Source: Clostridiales bacterium (lineage in GTDB: Bacteria > Bacillota > Clostridia > Saccharofermentanales > DTU023). Taken from it: 64,000 nucleotides of DNA. Positions 25,869 through 33,977 of this stretch are shown here, piece after piece. The DNA lies in assembly GCA_004556925.1 (NCBI GenBank), contig SFFI01000002.1:117574-181573 (forward strand). Direction: 5' to 3'. The stretch's first letter is position 1. Each line of letters opens with the position of its first letter. The position numbers and the translations under genes are program-made. Below the pieces are notes generated by a model, which saw only the letters and a program-made list of their open reading frames with translations, searched no databases and was not told the DNA's origin.

Positions 25869-26411
25869 CTACTTACGGAAAGGCATGCCCAGCCCAGTCA
25901 GCAATGCTTTGCCTTCTTCATCTGTTTCCGCTGTCGTGACAATCGCGATATCTAACCCACGAATCTTGTCGATTGAATCGTAGTCAACTTCTGGGAAAAT
26001 GAGCTGTTCCTTGGCACCTAAAGCGTAGTTGCCACGGCCGTCAAAAGAGTTGGGATTGATACCACGGAAGTCACGGGTACGAGGCAGAGCAATGGAAATG
26101 AGCTTATCTAAAAATTCATACATTCTCTGGCCGCGCAGGGTAACCTTAACACCGATGTTCATACCCTCTCTTAACTTAAAGTTAGCGACTGACTTGCGGG
26201 CTTTAATGACCACAGGAGCTTGACCAGAGATGGTCTTCAGCACGTCCACCGAGGACTCGATTGCTTTAGCATTTTCCCGAGCATCGCCTACACCCATATT
26301 CAGCACGATCTTTTCGAGCTTGGGTACTTGCATGACGGATTTATACTGAAAGCGCTCCTGTAAGGCAGGTACGACTTCATCAATATATTTATCGTATAAT
26401 CTGTTTTCCAT
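25869..26411 (-). CDS. rplE: 50S ribosomal protein L5
   Basis: 180 residues. 'VPKLEKIVLNMGVGDA' near the N-terminus and the end TDEEGKALLTGLGMPFRK are diagnostic. L5 binds 5S rRNA and contacts P-site tRNA. Confidence 0.97.
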   Translation of the reverse strand: MENRLYDKYIDEVVPALQERFQYKSVMQVPKLEKIVLNMGVGDARENAKAIESSVDVLKTISGQAPVVIKARKSVANFKLREGMNIGVKVTLRGQRMYEFLDKLISIALPRTRDFRGINPNSFDGRGNYALGAKEQLIFPEVDYDSIDKIRGLDIAIVTTAETDEEGKALLTGLGMPFRK

Positions 26412-26423
26412 ACTTACCTCTCA

Positions 26424-26762
26424 CTACTTAGCCTTACGGACGGTCTCAAGATCAGCATTGCAAGATTTGCAATAACGTACTTTGTCACCATTATCCAAGA
26501 AACGATAGCCGGTCTTGGAAGGTTTTTTGCACTTAGGGCAAACCAGCATGACCTTTGAAGCATTGATCGCAGCTTCTTTTTTGACCAGTCCGCCAGTATT
26601 CAGACGCATATCAGGCTTTTGGTGCTTTGTAATAATATTCACGCCTTCCACGACAACCCGGTTGTTCTTAGGATCAACTTTTAGAACCTTACCTGTTTTG
26701 CCAGCATCCTTACCATTGAGGACGAAGACATTATCATTAACTTTTACGTGTACTTTTGCCAT
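26424..26762 (-). CDS. rplX: 50S ribosomal protein L24 with C-terminal Cys4 knuckle
   Basis: 112 residues from the ATG at 26762, chosen because a GAGGAGG site lies just upstream and the KOW motif (GKDAGKTGKVLKVD) starts shortly after. An open frame continues 29 codons further upstream but without L24 character. The C-terminal third has two Cys-X2-Cys pairs (CPKC and CKSC), likely binding zinc, a feature seen in some but not all L24 proteins. L24 starts 50S assembly. Confidence 0.95.
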   Translation of the reverse strand: MAKVHVKVNDNVFVLNGKDAGKTGKVLKVDPKNNRVVVEGVNIITKHQKPDMRLNTGGLVKKEAAINASKVMLVCPKCKKPSKTGYRFLDNGDKVRYCKSCNADLETVRKAK

Positions 26763-26775
26763 AGTTTCCTCCTCT

Positions 26776-27144
26776 TTACAGGACTTCTGGAGCCAGAGAG
26801 AGAATACGCATGTAGTTCTTCTCACGCAGTTCTCTCGCGATGGGTCCAAAAATACGGGTGCCTTGCGGGGTATTGTCGTCCTTCAGGATAACTGCGGCAT
26901 TCTCGTCAAAACGGATCAGAGATCCGTCACTGCGGCGTACGCCTTTCTTTGTGCGAACGATAACCGCCTTAACGACATCACCTTTTTTCACAACGCCTCC
27001 GGGCGATGCTTCTTTGACCGAGCAAACAATTACGTCACCGATATTGGCATATTTGCGTTTTGATCCGCCCAGGACCTTAATGCATTGTAATTGTCTGGCA
27101 CCGGTATTATCTGCAGATTTTAAATAACTTTGTACTTGAATCAT
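26776..27144 (-). CDS. rplN: 50S ribosomal protein L14
   Basis: 122 residues from the ATG at 27144 (MIQVQSYLKSADNTGA), preceded by GGAGGCAG. The family signature with VVKKGDVVKAVIVRTKKG and the end MRILSLAPEVL are present. The frame is open for 37 codons upstream but that part is antisense-like to S17 and not conserved. L14 lies at the subunit interface. Confidence 0.96.
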   Translation of the reverse strand: MIQVQSYLKSADNTGARQLQCIKVLGGSKRKYANIGDVIVCSVKEASPGGVVKKGDVVKAVIVRTKKGVRRSDGSLIRFDENAAVILKDDNTPQGTRIFGPIARELREKNYMRILSLAPEVL

Positions 27145-27158
27145 ACTGCTGCCTCCGA

Positions 27159-27413
27159 CTACTTCGCCTTTTCGATGATCTTCTCTACCCGCCAGTTTTT
27201 GTCCTTGCTGAGGGGGCGAGTTTCCATAATACGTACGGTATCGCCAATGCCACATTCATTATTTTCATCATGTGCCTTAAAGCGGGTGGTACGTTTGACA
27301 TATCTCTTATAGAGACGGTGCTGCACACGGTCTGTAACTTCTACGACCACTGTCTTATCCATCTTGTCAGAGACAACGAGGCCGGTACGTGTTTTTCTAA
27401 TATTTCTTTCCAT
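27159..27413 (-). CDS. rpsQ: 30S ribosomal protein S17
   Basis: 84 residues. MERNIRKTRTGLVVSDKMDK at the start and IMETRPLSKDKNWRV are diagnostic OB-fold segments. A primary 16S rRNA binder, between rpmC and rplN. Confidence 0.97.
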   Translation of the reverse strand: MERNIRKTRTGLVVSDKMDKTVVVEVTDRVQHRLYKRYVKRTTRFKAHDENNECGIGDTVRIMETRPLSKDKNWRVEKIIEKAK

Positions 27414-27425
27414 TAGTCCACCTCA

Positions 27426-27623
27426 CTATGCCTTGGCAATTTCCCGTTCCTTAAGAACAGTTTTGACCCGGGCGATATCGCGTTTGACGGATTTTAACTG
27501 TAAAGGATTGTCTAACTGATTGGTAGCGTGTTGAAATCTCAACTTAAACAGCTCTTCCTTGAGGTCAAGGAGCTCTTGATCGAGCTCGGCCACGCTCTTA
27601 TTGCGTAAATCTTTAGCTTTCAT
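27426..27623 (-). CDS. rpmC: 50S ribosomal protein L29
   Basis: 65 residues from the ATG at 27623 (MKAKDLRNKSVAELDQEL), a two-helix coiled hairpin ending IARVKTVLKEREIAKA. The start lies inside the last codons of rplP (11-base overlap), and its GGAGG site is in the acidic tail codons of L16, so L29 translation is coupled to L16. L29 lies at the tunnel exit and helps dock trigger factor and SRP. Confidence 0.95.
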   Translation of the reverse strand: MKAKDLRNKSVAELDQELLDLKEELFKLRFQHATNQLDNPLQLKSVKRDIARVKTVLKEREIAKA

Positions 27624-28185
27624 CACTAGCATCCTCCGCATTGTCATTATCTTCGCCCTCAGGATGAGCGCCTTCGTGAGCTTCAGCCTCTTGAGCAGCG
27701 GCATCTGCCTCTTCCAGAGACTCAATAACATCAGACTGTACTTCAGCAAACTTGGCGTACTCTTCGGCAGTGAGCTTTCTTTCACTTTCCACAAAACGGC
27801 ACTTGATAGGCAGTTTATGGCCGGCCAGACGGAAAGCTTCTTTTGCAGTTTCCTTTGGCACACCAGCAAGTTCAAAGAGCACACGGCCAGGTTTAACCAC
27901 AGCTACCCAATACTCAGGAGTACCCTTACCGGAACCCATGCGGGTTTCAGCAGGTTGAGAGGTAACGGGCTTGTCAGGGAAAACTTTGATCCAAACAGTA
28001 CCGCCACGACGGAGGTAACGGTTGATAGCAACACGAGCTGCTTCAATTTGGGCAGAGGTCATCCAGCAAGGCTCCAAAGCCTGCAGTCCATACTGACCAT
28101 AACTAACCTTGTTGCCGCGGGTGGCTTTACCCTTCATCCGGCCCCGCTGTTGCTTTCTATATTTAACTCTCTTGGGTAATAACAT
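27613..28185 (-). CDS. rplP: 50S ribosomal protein L16 with long acidic C-terminal tail
   Basis: 190 residues against about 137-145 in most bacteria. The core is normal: MLLPKRVKYRKQQRGRMKG at the start, then GRVLFELAGVPKETAKEAFR and the KLPIKCRFV end of the fold. Residues 139-190 are an extra tail with 19 Asp/Glu in 52 residues and a single Lys, ending in DNDNAEDASDES. The tail is in frame, and the rpmC start overlaps its last codons, so it is not a sequencing artefact by obvious signs. L16 organises the A-site region of the 50S. Confidence 0.95.
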   Translation of the reverse strand: MLLPKRVKYRKQQRGRMKGKATRGNKVSYGQYGLQALEPCWMTSAQIEAARVAINRYLRRGGTVWIKVFPDKPVTSQPAETRMGSGKGTPEYWVAVVKPGRVLFELAGVPKETAKEAFRLAGHKLPIKCRFVESERKLTAEEYAKFAEVQSDVIESLEEADAAAQEAEAHEGAHPEGEDNDNAEDASDES

Positions 28186-28854
28186 CTAGGCTTCTCCTTC
28201 CATAGCGGTTTGGGCCTTGGGTACAGGAATAATTTCTCCCTTGTAAACCCAAACTTTCACGCCTAAACGGCCATATTGCGTATGTGCTTCAGCAAAGCCA
28301 TAGTCAATATCTGCCCGCAAGGTATGCAGAGGAATGGTCCCTTCATGGTACTGCTCAGTACGGGCAATCTCTGCACCGCCTAAACGTCCGGAACACATTG
28401 TCTTAATACCACGCACACCCGTCTTCATGGCATTATTAATGGCCTGCTTCATGGCACGACGGAAAGATACACGCTCCTCCAATTGACGAGCAATATTTTC
28501 TGCTACTAACTGAGCATCGCTGTCGGGATTCTTAATCTCTTTTACATTGATAAAGAAATTACGGCCGAACTTTTTATTCAGTTTCTTTTTCAGCGCATCA
28601 ATTTCCGCACCTTGCCGGCCAATCACGATACCAGGCTTAGAGGTAGAAATGGTAATAACAACTTTATCTTCACCCTCGCGCTCAATCTCCAGACGAGAAA
28701 CACCGGTATTAGGGAGCTGAGATTCTACATACTTGCGGATGTTATAGTCCTCAACTAGGAAGCGAGAGAAATCTTTCTTATTGGCATACCAGCGGGTGTC
28801 CCAATCTTTGATAACACCTACTCTAAAACCGTGGGGATTAACTTTCTGACCCAT
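28186..28854 (-). CDS. rpsC: 30S ribosomal protein S3
   Basis: 222 residues. MGQKVNPHGFRVGVIKDWDT, a KH domain with GIVIGRQGAEIDALKKKLNK and the C-terminal 'GAEIARTEQYHEGTIPLHTL' are diagnostic. It lines the mRNA entry tunnel with helicase activity. Its stop directly abuts the rplP ATG. Confidence 0.97.
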   Translation of the reverse strand: MGQKVNPHGFRVGVIKDWDTRWYANKKDFSRFLVEDYNIRKYVESQLPNTGVSRLEIEREGEDKVVITISTSKPGIVIGRQGAEIDALKKKLNKKFGRNFFINVKEIKNPDSDAQLVAENIARQLEERVSFRRAMKQAINNAMKTGVRGIKTMCSGRLGGAEIARTEQYHEGTIPLHTLRADIDYGFAEAHTQYGRLGVKVWVYKGEIIPVPKAQTAMEGEA

Positions 28855-28863
28855 ACTTACCTC

Positions 28864-29340
28864 CTAGGCTCTTTCTCTTACGACTGCAGTTATGTGACAA
28901 GTTCTCTTGTTGATTCGGCTTGCGGAACCCTTACCCATAGCCTTCCAGCGCTTGAGGATGGGCCCGGGACGAGCGGAAATTTCTGCCACATAGAGTTGGT
29001 TACTGTCTAAGCCGTTATTGTTCACAGCATTAGCCTCTGCAGAGTTGAGCAGTTTCAGCACAACAGGTGCCGCTGCGCGGTTTGTATAAGTCAAAATAGC
29101 CTTTGCTTCAGCAAGATCCTTGCCCCGAACCAAGTCGCAAACCAAGGCTGCCTTGCTGGTAGCCATGCGCACGTGAGACTGGGTAGCCCTGCCTTCATCT
29201 TTGCCGATGCCCAAAATTTTCTTTTCCTTCTTGGTAAGCACAGGCATTTTCTGTGATCTTTTTTGAATCTTATGGTAATCAGCTAGGATCTCTTCGCGCT
29301 TATCGAGGAGCTCCTGTTTACTCATTGCTTTCTTTCCCAT
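28864..29340 (-). CDS. rplV: 50S ribosomal protein L22 with N-terminal extension
   Basis: 158 residues against about 110-115 in most bacteria. The conserved domain begins near residue 54 (HVRMATSKAALVCDLVRGK) and ends with KRTCHITAVVRERA, including the loop that reaches into the exit tunnel. The first 50 residues are extra, helical and Lys/Glu-rich. A GGAGG site 7 bases before the ATG at 29340 supports the long start; an internal ATG at codon 6 would change little. Confidence 0.95.
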   Translation of the reverse strand: MGKKAMSKQELLDKREEILADYHKIQKRSQKMPVLTKKEKKILGIGKDEGRATQSHVRMATSKAALVCDLVRGKDLAEAKAILTYTNRAAAPVVLKLLNSAEANAVNNNGLDSNQLYVAEISARPGPILKRWKAMGKGSASRINKRTCHITAVVRERA

Positions 29341-29356
29341 TTAGCTTCCTCCGATC

Positions 29357-29629
29357 CTAGACACTCTTTTCGGATCTCGCATGAGATCTAAAAGTACGGG
29401 TGGGAGCAAACTCACCCAGCTTATGTCCGACCATCTCTTCAGTAATATAGACGGGCACATGCTTGCGACCATCATGTACAGCAATGGTATGTCCAACCAT
29501 CTCCGGGAAGATGGTAGAAGAGCGAGACCAAGTCTTAAGAACTTTTTGCTCATTCTTCGCGTTCATGTCAACGATGCGCTGCATCAGCTTTTCTTCGACA
29601 AAGAATCCTTTTTTTGATGAACGGCTCAT
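29357..29629 (-). CDS. rpsS: 30S ribosomal protein S19
   Basis: 90 residues. MSRSSKKGFFVEEKLMQRI, VGHTIAVHDGRKHVPVYIT and KLGEFAPTRTFRSHA are diagnostic. In the 30S head with S13. Confidence 0.97.
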   Translation of the reverse strand: MSRSSKKGFFVEEKLMQRIVDMNAKNEQKVLKTWSRSSTIFPEMVGHTIAVHDGRKHVPVYITEEMVGHKLGEFAPTRTFRSHARSEKSV

Positions 29630-29643
29630 ACTTGTCTATCCTC

Positions 29644-30471
29644 CTACTTCTTCCTGCGACGGACAATGAACTTATCCGATTGCTTGTTATGCTTACGAGT
29701 TTTCTTACCGCGGGTGGGTTTACCCCAAGGAGACATGGGGCTGGGCATACCGATGGGGTTTCTGCCCTCGCCGCCGCCGTGGGGGTGATCAACTGGGTTC
29801 ATGACCTTACCACGAACCTTGGGGCGACGGCCCATATGTCTGACACGACCAGCCTTACCCATGGTGATGTTTTCATGTTCGATATTGCCAACAATACCAA
29901 CAGTTGCGCGGCAACTCTGTAAAACCAAGCGGTACTCACCGGAAGGCAGACGTAGCTGAGCATAACGGCCTTCTTTGGCCATGAGCTGAGCGGAAGAACC
30001 TGCGGAACGAACGATCTGCGCTCCACGGCCAGGCTTCAGCTCAATGCAGTGTACCACGGTACCTACGGGGATAGATTTAAGGGGCATGCAGTTGCCAGGG
30101 ACAGGGTCCACAGACTCGCCGGAAATAACGGTTTGCCCAACTTCAATGCCGTGAGGTGCTAAGATGTAGGTTTTCGCGCCATCCGCATAGTGCAGGAGGG
30201 CAAGATTGGCAGACCGGTTAGGGTCATACTCTAAAGCCGCTACCTTGGCAGGAATATCATCTTTTTCCCGGCGCCATTCAATCACTCTGTACTTACGCCG
30301 GTTGCCGCCGCCGCGGCGTCTTACTGTAATACGTCCATAATTATTGCGCCCACTATTCTGCTTGCGCACTTTAAGAAGTGATGCTTCGGGCTTCTTTCCT
30401 GAAAGTTCAGAGAAGTCGGCCGTGGTCATTTCCCTACGTGCGGGAGAAGTGGGTCGATAGCTTTTTGCCAT
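29644..30471 (-). CDS. rplB: 50S ribosomal protein L2
   Basis: 275 residues. The start (YRPTSPARREMTTADFSEL) and the catalytic-centre-proximal segment 'VMNPVDHPHGGGEGRNPIG' with its conserved histidine are typical. Needed for subunit association and peptidyl transferase activity. Confidence 0.98.
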   Translation of the reverse strand: MAKSYRPTSPARREMTTADFSELSGKKPEASLLKVRKQNSGRNNYGRITVRRRGGGNRRKYRVIEWRREKDDIPAKVAALEYDPNRSANLALLHYADGAKTYILAPHGIEVGQTVISGESVDPVPGNCMPLKSIPVGTVVHCIELKPGRGAQIVRSAGSSAQLMAKEGRYAQLRLPSGEYRLVLQSCRATVGIVGNIEHENITMGKAGRVRHMGRRPKVRGKVMNPVDHPHGGGEGRNPIGMPSPMSPWGKPTRGKKTRKHNKQSDKFIVRRRKK

Positions 30472-30500
30472 TTTAATCTACTCCTTCTCTTGGGGACGAC

Positions 30501-30851
30501 TTAGTGGCCGAACCCGAATTCTTCAATCGTATTGTTGTATTTTTTGCCAGTGCTAGTGACCTTGCCGCCCTTGGCCAGATAAGTCTCAGGTTGAGGATCG
30601 GTATCAATCGTCACAATGGCCTTCTTGTAGCCAGGAGTACGGCCGCTGTTCAGGCCAACCCGCTTAGTTTTACCCAGAACGTTTCTGGTGTTTACCTTTA
30701 GCACTTTGACATTAAAAAGTTCTTCACACGCCTGGCGAATCTGTACCTTAGTCGCTTTAGGGGCAACCTTAAAAGTGTACTTGCCAGCATATGTGCTCAT
30801 AGTAGACCGCTCAGTAATGATTGGCTCAATAATGATGTCATGGGGATTCAT
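30501..30851 (-). CDS. rplW: 50S ribosomal protein L23
   Basis: 116 residues, slightly longer than the usual 95-100 because of a C-terminal tail of about 20 residues after the KKAIVTIDT core. IIEPIITERSTMS at the start and 'VKVLKVNTRNVLGKTKRVG' are typical. The ATG overlaps the rplD stop by one base (TAATG). It forms the tunnel-exit docking site for chaperones and SRP. Confidence 0.96.
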   Translation of the reverse strand: MNPHDIIIEPIITERSTMSTYAGKYTFKVAPKATKVQIRQACEELFNVKVLKVNTRNVLGKTKRVGLNSGRTPGYKKAIVTIDTDPQPETYLAKGGKVTSTGKKYNNTIEEFGFGH

Positions 30852-31474
30852 TAGGCATATACCTCCTCTAATTTACGGATGCTTGCCTCGGTCATGAGGA
30901 CCTTATCGTGTTTAAGCAGGTCGTAAACGTTGATGGTATTGACATACTCCACGGTCACACCAGGAATATTGCGAGCAGACAGTTCAACCACTTTATTCTT
31001 GCTATCTAAGATGACCAGGGTAGATTTGTCTAGTTTCAAGTTATTCAAAAGCTCAGCCATGGCTTTAGTCTTGATTTCCTGCAACTGCAGCTCATCTAAC
31101 ACAAGCATTTTCTCCCCTTGGACACATGCGGATAAGGCAGACTTGAGGGCTTGCCTTCTCATCTTCTTAGGCATGGTCTTACGGTAGGAACGCGGGAGTG
31201 GACCGAAAGTCACGCCACCGCCAATTTTAAGGGGCGAACGGATGGAACCCTGGCGTGCACGGCCAGTTCCCTTTTGTCTGTAAGGTTTACGGCCGCCGCC
31301 GCGTACTTCAGAACGGTCCTTTGCTTTATGAGTACCTTGACGTTTATTACCAAGCTGGATGACAACCGCACGATGGAGTAAATCTTGATTGGGTTCAAGT
31401 GCGAAGATTTCATCAGAAACTTCGATCTCACCCTTGCGGTCACCCTTCATTGTATATAAATCTAATTTTGCCAT
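30851..31474 (-). CDS. rplD: 50S ribosomal protein L4
   Basis: 207 residues. 'GGGRKPYRQKGTGRARQGSI' in the extended loop that lines the exit tunnel is diagnostic. In E. coli L4 represses the S10 operon; that, plus the structured leader upstream of rpsJ, makes it a candidate regulator of this operon (inference). Confidence 0.97.
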   Translation of the reverse strand: MAKLDLYTMKGDRKGEIEVSDEIFALEPNQDLLHRAVVIQLGNKRQGTHKAKDRSEVRGGGRKPYRQKGTGRARQGSIRSPLKIGGGVTFGPLPRSYRKTMPKKMRRQALKSALSACVQGEKMLVLDELQLQEIKTKAMAELLNNLKLDKSTLVILDSKNKVVELSARNIPGVTVEYVNTINVYDLLKHDKVLMTEASIRKLEEVYA

Positions 31475-31492
31475 TCTAATTACCTCTTCCGC

Positions 31493-32116
31493 CTATTTAG
31501 CCTTGACCGTATCGCGAATCTCCAAGAGGCTATGACGAGATCCAGGTACAGAGCCCTTAACCACTAGGATATTGCGTTCAGCATCGACCATGACAACATC
31601 CAAGTTTTGGACGGTGACGCGTTCGTTGCCCATTTGACCAGGAAGCTTCTGGCCCTTATGAACCTTTGCCGGCGTAGCGGATGAACCCAATGAACCAGAA
31701 GCACGGTGGTACTTAGAACCATGGGCCACAGGACCGCGGGAAAAATTATGACGCTTAATACCACCGGCGTAACCTTTACCTTTAGAAACACCAGCAATAT
31801 CTACACGGCAGCCCGCCTCAAACATGTCAGCGACATTAATAACCTGACCAACTTGGTAGTCCTGATCGGCCTGGAATTCACGCATATGACGCATGGGCTT
31901 GAGGTCGTGCTTAGCGAACTGGCCTTTATCAGGCTTATTGGCTTTCTTGAATTCTTCATAAGCCACCTTGATTGCTTCATAACCGTCATTGTCTGCTGTT
32001 TTCTTTTGCACAACAGTAAGAGGGCCGCAATCTATGACTGTGACAGGGATGGCAGTTCCAGACTCATCAAAGATCTGGGTCATTCCTGCCTTTCTACCTA
32101 ACATAAACTTACTCAT
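31493..32116 (-). CDS. rplC: 50S ribosomal protein L3
   Basis: 207 residues. MLGRKAGMTQIFDESG at the start, then KGKGYAGGIKRHNFSRGP and the GQMGNERVTVQNL segment, are diagnostic. Nucleates 50S assembly near the peptidyl transferase centre. Confidence 0.97.
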   Translation of the reverse strand: MSKFMLGRKAGMTQIFDESGTAIPVTVIDCGPLTVVQKKTADNDGYEAIKVAYEEFKKANKPDKGQFAKHDLKPMRHMREFQADQDYQVGQVINVADMFEAGCRVDIAGVSKGKGYAGGIKRHNFSRGPVAHGSKYHRASGSLGSSATPAKVHKGQKLPGQMGNERVTVQNLDVVMVDAERNILVVKGSVPGSRHSLLEIRDTVKAK

Positions 32117-32173
32117 CTTTATTCCTCCTGCTTATTGGTTCACCTGCGTGGCGAACTTGAGCGGTTTAGCCGA

Positions 32174-32485
32174 TTAGATCTTAATCTCAATATTGACGCC
32201 TGCTGGCATCTCGAGCTTCATCAGGGCTTCCATCGTTTTATTATTGGGAGCCAGGATATCAATCAGTCTCTTGTGCGTTCTTAATTCGAACTGTTCCCGG
32301 GAGTCTTTGTTCACGTGGGGAGAGCGGAGAATGGTATAGATTTCCTTTTCCGTGGGTAGGGGGATAGGACCAGATACGATAGCACCTGACCGCTTTGCCG
32401 ATTCCACTATTCTGCCGGCACTCTCGTCTAAGACCTGGTGATCAAAGGCCTTGAGGCGGATTCTGATTTTTTGATTTACAGACAT
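32174..32485 (-). CDS. rpsJ: 30S ribosomal protein S10
   Basis: 103 residues. QKIRIRLKAFDHQVLDESA and the EFELRTHKRLID-like segment (here QFELRTHKRLIDIL) are diagnostic. First gene of the ribosomal block; also NusE in antitermination complexes. AGGAGG precedes the ATG. A leader of about 250 nt precedes it. Confidence 0.97.
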   Translation of the reverse strand: MSVNQKIRIRLKAFDHQVLDESAGRIVESAKRSGAIVSGPIPLPTEKEIYTILRSPHVNKDSREQFELRTHKRLIDILAPNNKTMEALMKLEMPAGVNIEIKI

Positions 32486-32740
32486 ATTTCCTCCTGTTAT
32501 TCAAAGTTCACAACTTAGCCGGGTGTTTCATTTATCTACAAGATAAAACCCAGACGCTTCATCTTTCTGACGCATGCGCTGGGTTGTTGCTACCCTCATC
32601 ATGCTGCGTGTAAACTCACCCGCCTCTTGGGCGGATTACTCGGTCTAAGTTACCCGCCACAGGGCCGCAGCGGCTCTCGACGGCAATCTCAGACGTCATG
32701 GTTATTGGCTCATAAGCATAGCTTTTGAGCGACAGCGGTA
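32486..32740 (-). promoter_or_regulatory. Structured 5' leader of the S10 operon
   Basis: The 404-base gap between rpsJ and trpS holds no gene. On the minus strand the part downstream of the promoter contains several stem-loops: a CCGCC/GGCGG hairpin (about 32620-32635), a GGGT/ACCC hairpin (about 32578-32595), and a hairpin close to the start codon whose upper stem is TTTATCT/AGATAAA with a GGGT/ACCC base (about 32521-32553). There is no T-box consensus (the AGGGTGG…ACCGCG element is absent) and no T-run terminator. A ribosomal-protein-binding leader is the most likely reading. Confidence 0.5.
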
Positions 32741-32769
32741 AGTATAGCTGAGAAAAAGCGGCTCTGCAA
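32741..32769 (-). promoter_or_regulatory. Candidate promoter of the S10 operon
   Basis: On the minus strand, TTGCAG (32764-32769), a 17-base spacer and TATACT (32741-32746). The -35 half is weak (3 of 6 matches), the -10 good (5 of 6). The -35 falls inside the trpS terminator hairpin, so the two signals overlap. Confidence 0.5.
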
Positions 32770-32797
32770 GCCCTTCAGGCTTACTTCGGCCGCTTTT
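32753..32797 (-). terminator. Terminator of trpS
   Basis: A hairpin with outer stem AAAAGCGGC/GCCGCTTTT (32753-32762 with 32789-32797) plus inner pairs AAGCC/GGGCTT, ending on the minus strand in a TTTTT run. Confidence 0.85.
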
Positions 32798-32889
32798 AGC
32801 TGGCTATTTCTAAGCATTTTTATAAGTTTGTTAAACTGCACAATTTTTGTACAGACTAAGCCACTCTGCTAGGCGATTTGGTCTGGTCC

Positions 32890-33927
32890 TTAGTAGTCCA
32901 GGCTCATCACCTGTTTGAGCTGGGTCAAGGTTTTGTGGGCAATAGCGGACGCCTTGGCAGAATTTTCTTTGAGCATGGCTAGGATCTGGTCTTGTTCTTT
33001 TTCATACTCTGCTCGACGTGTTCTGATAGGGGTTAGGAGATCTTGCATCACTTCCAAGAGGTGACGCTTGACCTTGACATCCCCTAGTCCTCCCCTCCGA
33101 TAATGGTCAGCCATCTCTTGAACCAGGTCCTGGTCCGGGTCAAAGGCCTTAAGATAGGTAAATACGGGGTTACCTTCTACTTTGCCAGGATCTTCTACCC
33201 TCAGATGGCCTGGATCTGTAAACATCCCCATCACCTTTTCCTTGACGGTCTTCTCATCATCTGACAGATAAATACAATTGCCAACCGTCTTAGACATCTT
33301 GGCTGCCCCATCAGTGCCCGGCAAACGTCCTGTCTTAGAAACAATAGCCTCACATTCCCGCAGCACTTCTGCCTGATAGGTATAGTTAATGGATCGAACA
33401 ATTTCATTAGTCTGCTCAATCATGGGGAGCTGGTCATTGCCTACAGGTACAAGATTAGCCATAAAGGCTGTAATATCTGCAGCCTGGCTAACGGGGTAAT
33501 TTAAGAAACCAATGGGAACGGTTTCGCCAAAGCCCTTCTGCTGCATTTCATTTTTCACAGTGGGGTTACGCTTTAGCCGGGCCAGGGAAACAAAATTCAT
33601 ATACAGAACCGTTAACTCTGTCAGTTCAGGGACCAAGGATTGAATGAAGATGGTGGATTTTTCAGGATCAAGTCCCACTGCCAGGTAATCGATGGCGAGT
33701 TGCATCACGGACTGACTGACCGCTTCCCCACCCGCCGCATGATCGGTCAAGGCCTGCATATCAGCGATCATAATAAAGTTATGGTCATATTGATCTTGAA
33801 ACTCTAAACGCTTTTGAATAGAACCCGCGTAATGGCCAATGTGCAGGCGGCCAGAAGGACGGTCGCCAGTCAGCACGATATTTCCTAAATGCTCAAAGCG
33901 GTCAGATTTTGGTATTTTCTCTGCCAT
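32890..33927 (-). CDS. trpS: Tryptophan--tRNA ligase
   Basis: 345 residues. Class Ic synthetase charging tRNA-Trp. HIGH motif at residues 29-32 (RLHIGHYAGS) and the KMSK signature as AAKMSKTVGN about residue 215. Length is normal for bacterial TrpRS. No T-box leader is visible in the 50-base gap to the upstream peptidase gene. Confidence 0.96.
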   Translation of the reverse strand: MAEKIPKSDRFEHLGNIVLTGDRPSGRLHIGHYAGSIQKRLEFQDQYDHNFIMIADMQALTDHAAGGEAVSQSVMQLAIDYLAVGLDPEKSTIFIQSLVPELTELTVLYMNFVSLARLKRNPTVKNEMQQKGFGETVPIGFLNYPVSQAADITAFMANLVPVGNDQLPMIEQTNEIVRSINYTYQAEVLRECEAIVSKTGRLPGTDGAAKMSKTVGNCIYLSDDEKTVKEKVMGMFTDPGHLRVEDPGKVEGNPVFTYLKAFDPDQDLVQEMADHYRRGGLGDVKVKRHLLEVMQDLLTPIRTRRAEYEKEQDQILAMLKENSAKASAIAHKTLTQLKQVMSLDY

Positions 33928-33977
33928 AAGTTTTCTCCCTTGTATTGGTGCCCTACTACTCTAAAGATAATTTTCCA

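Noticed and set aside
26763..26849. Longer open frame upstream of rplX
   Set aside because: It lacks L24 character and overlaps rplN codons; the ATG at 26762 has a strong ribosome site.
27145..27255. Longer open frame upstream of rplN
   Set aside because: It overlaps rpsQ in another frame; MIQVQ at 27144 is the conserved L14 start with a good ribosome site.
27624..27884. Longer open frame upstream of rpmC
   Set aside because: It lies entirely inside rplP in another frame and does not resemble L29.
32486..32740. T-box riboswitch in the S10 leader
   Set aside because: The conserved AGGGTGG…ACCGCG element is absent; GATGAGGGTAGCAAC is only a superficial match, and ribosomal protein genes are not T-box targets.
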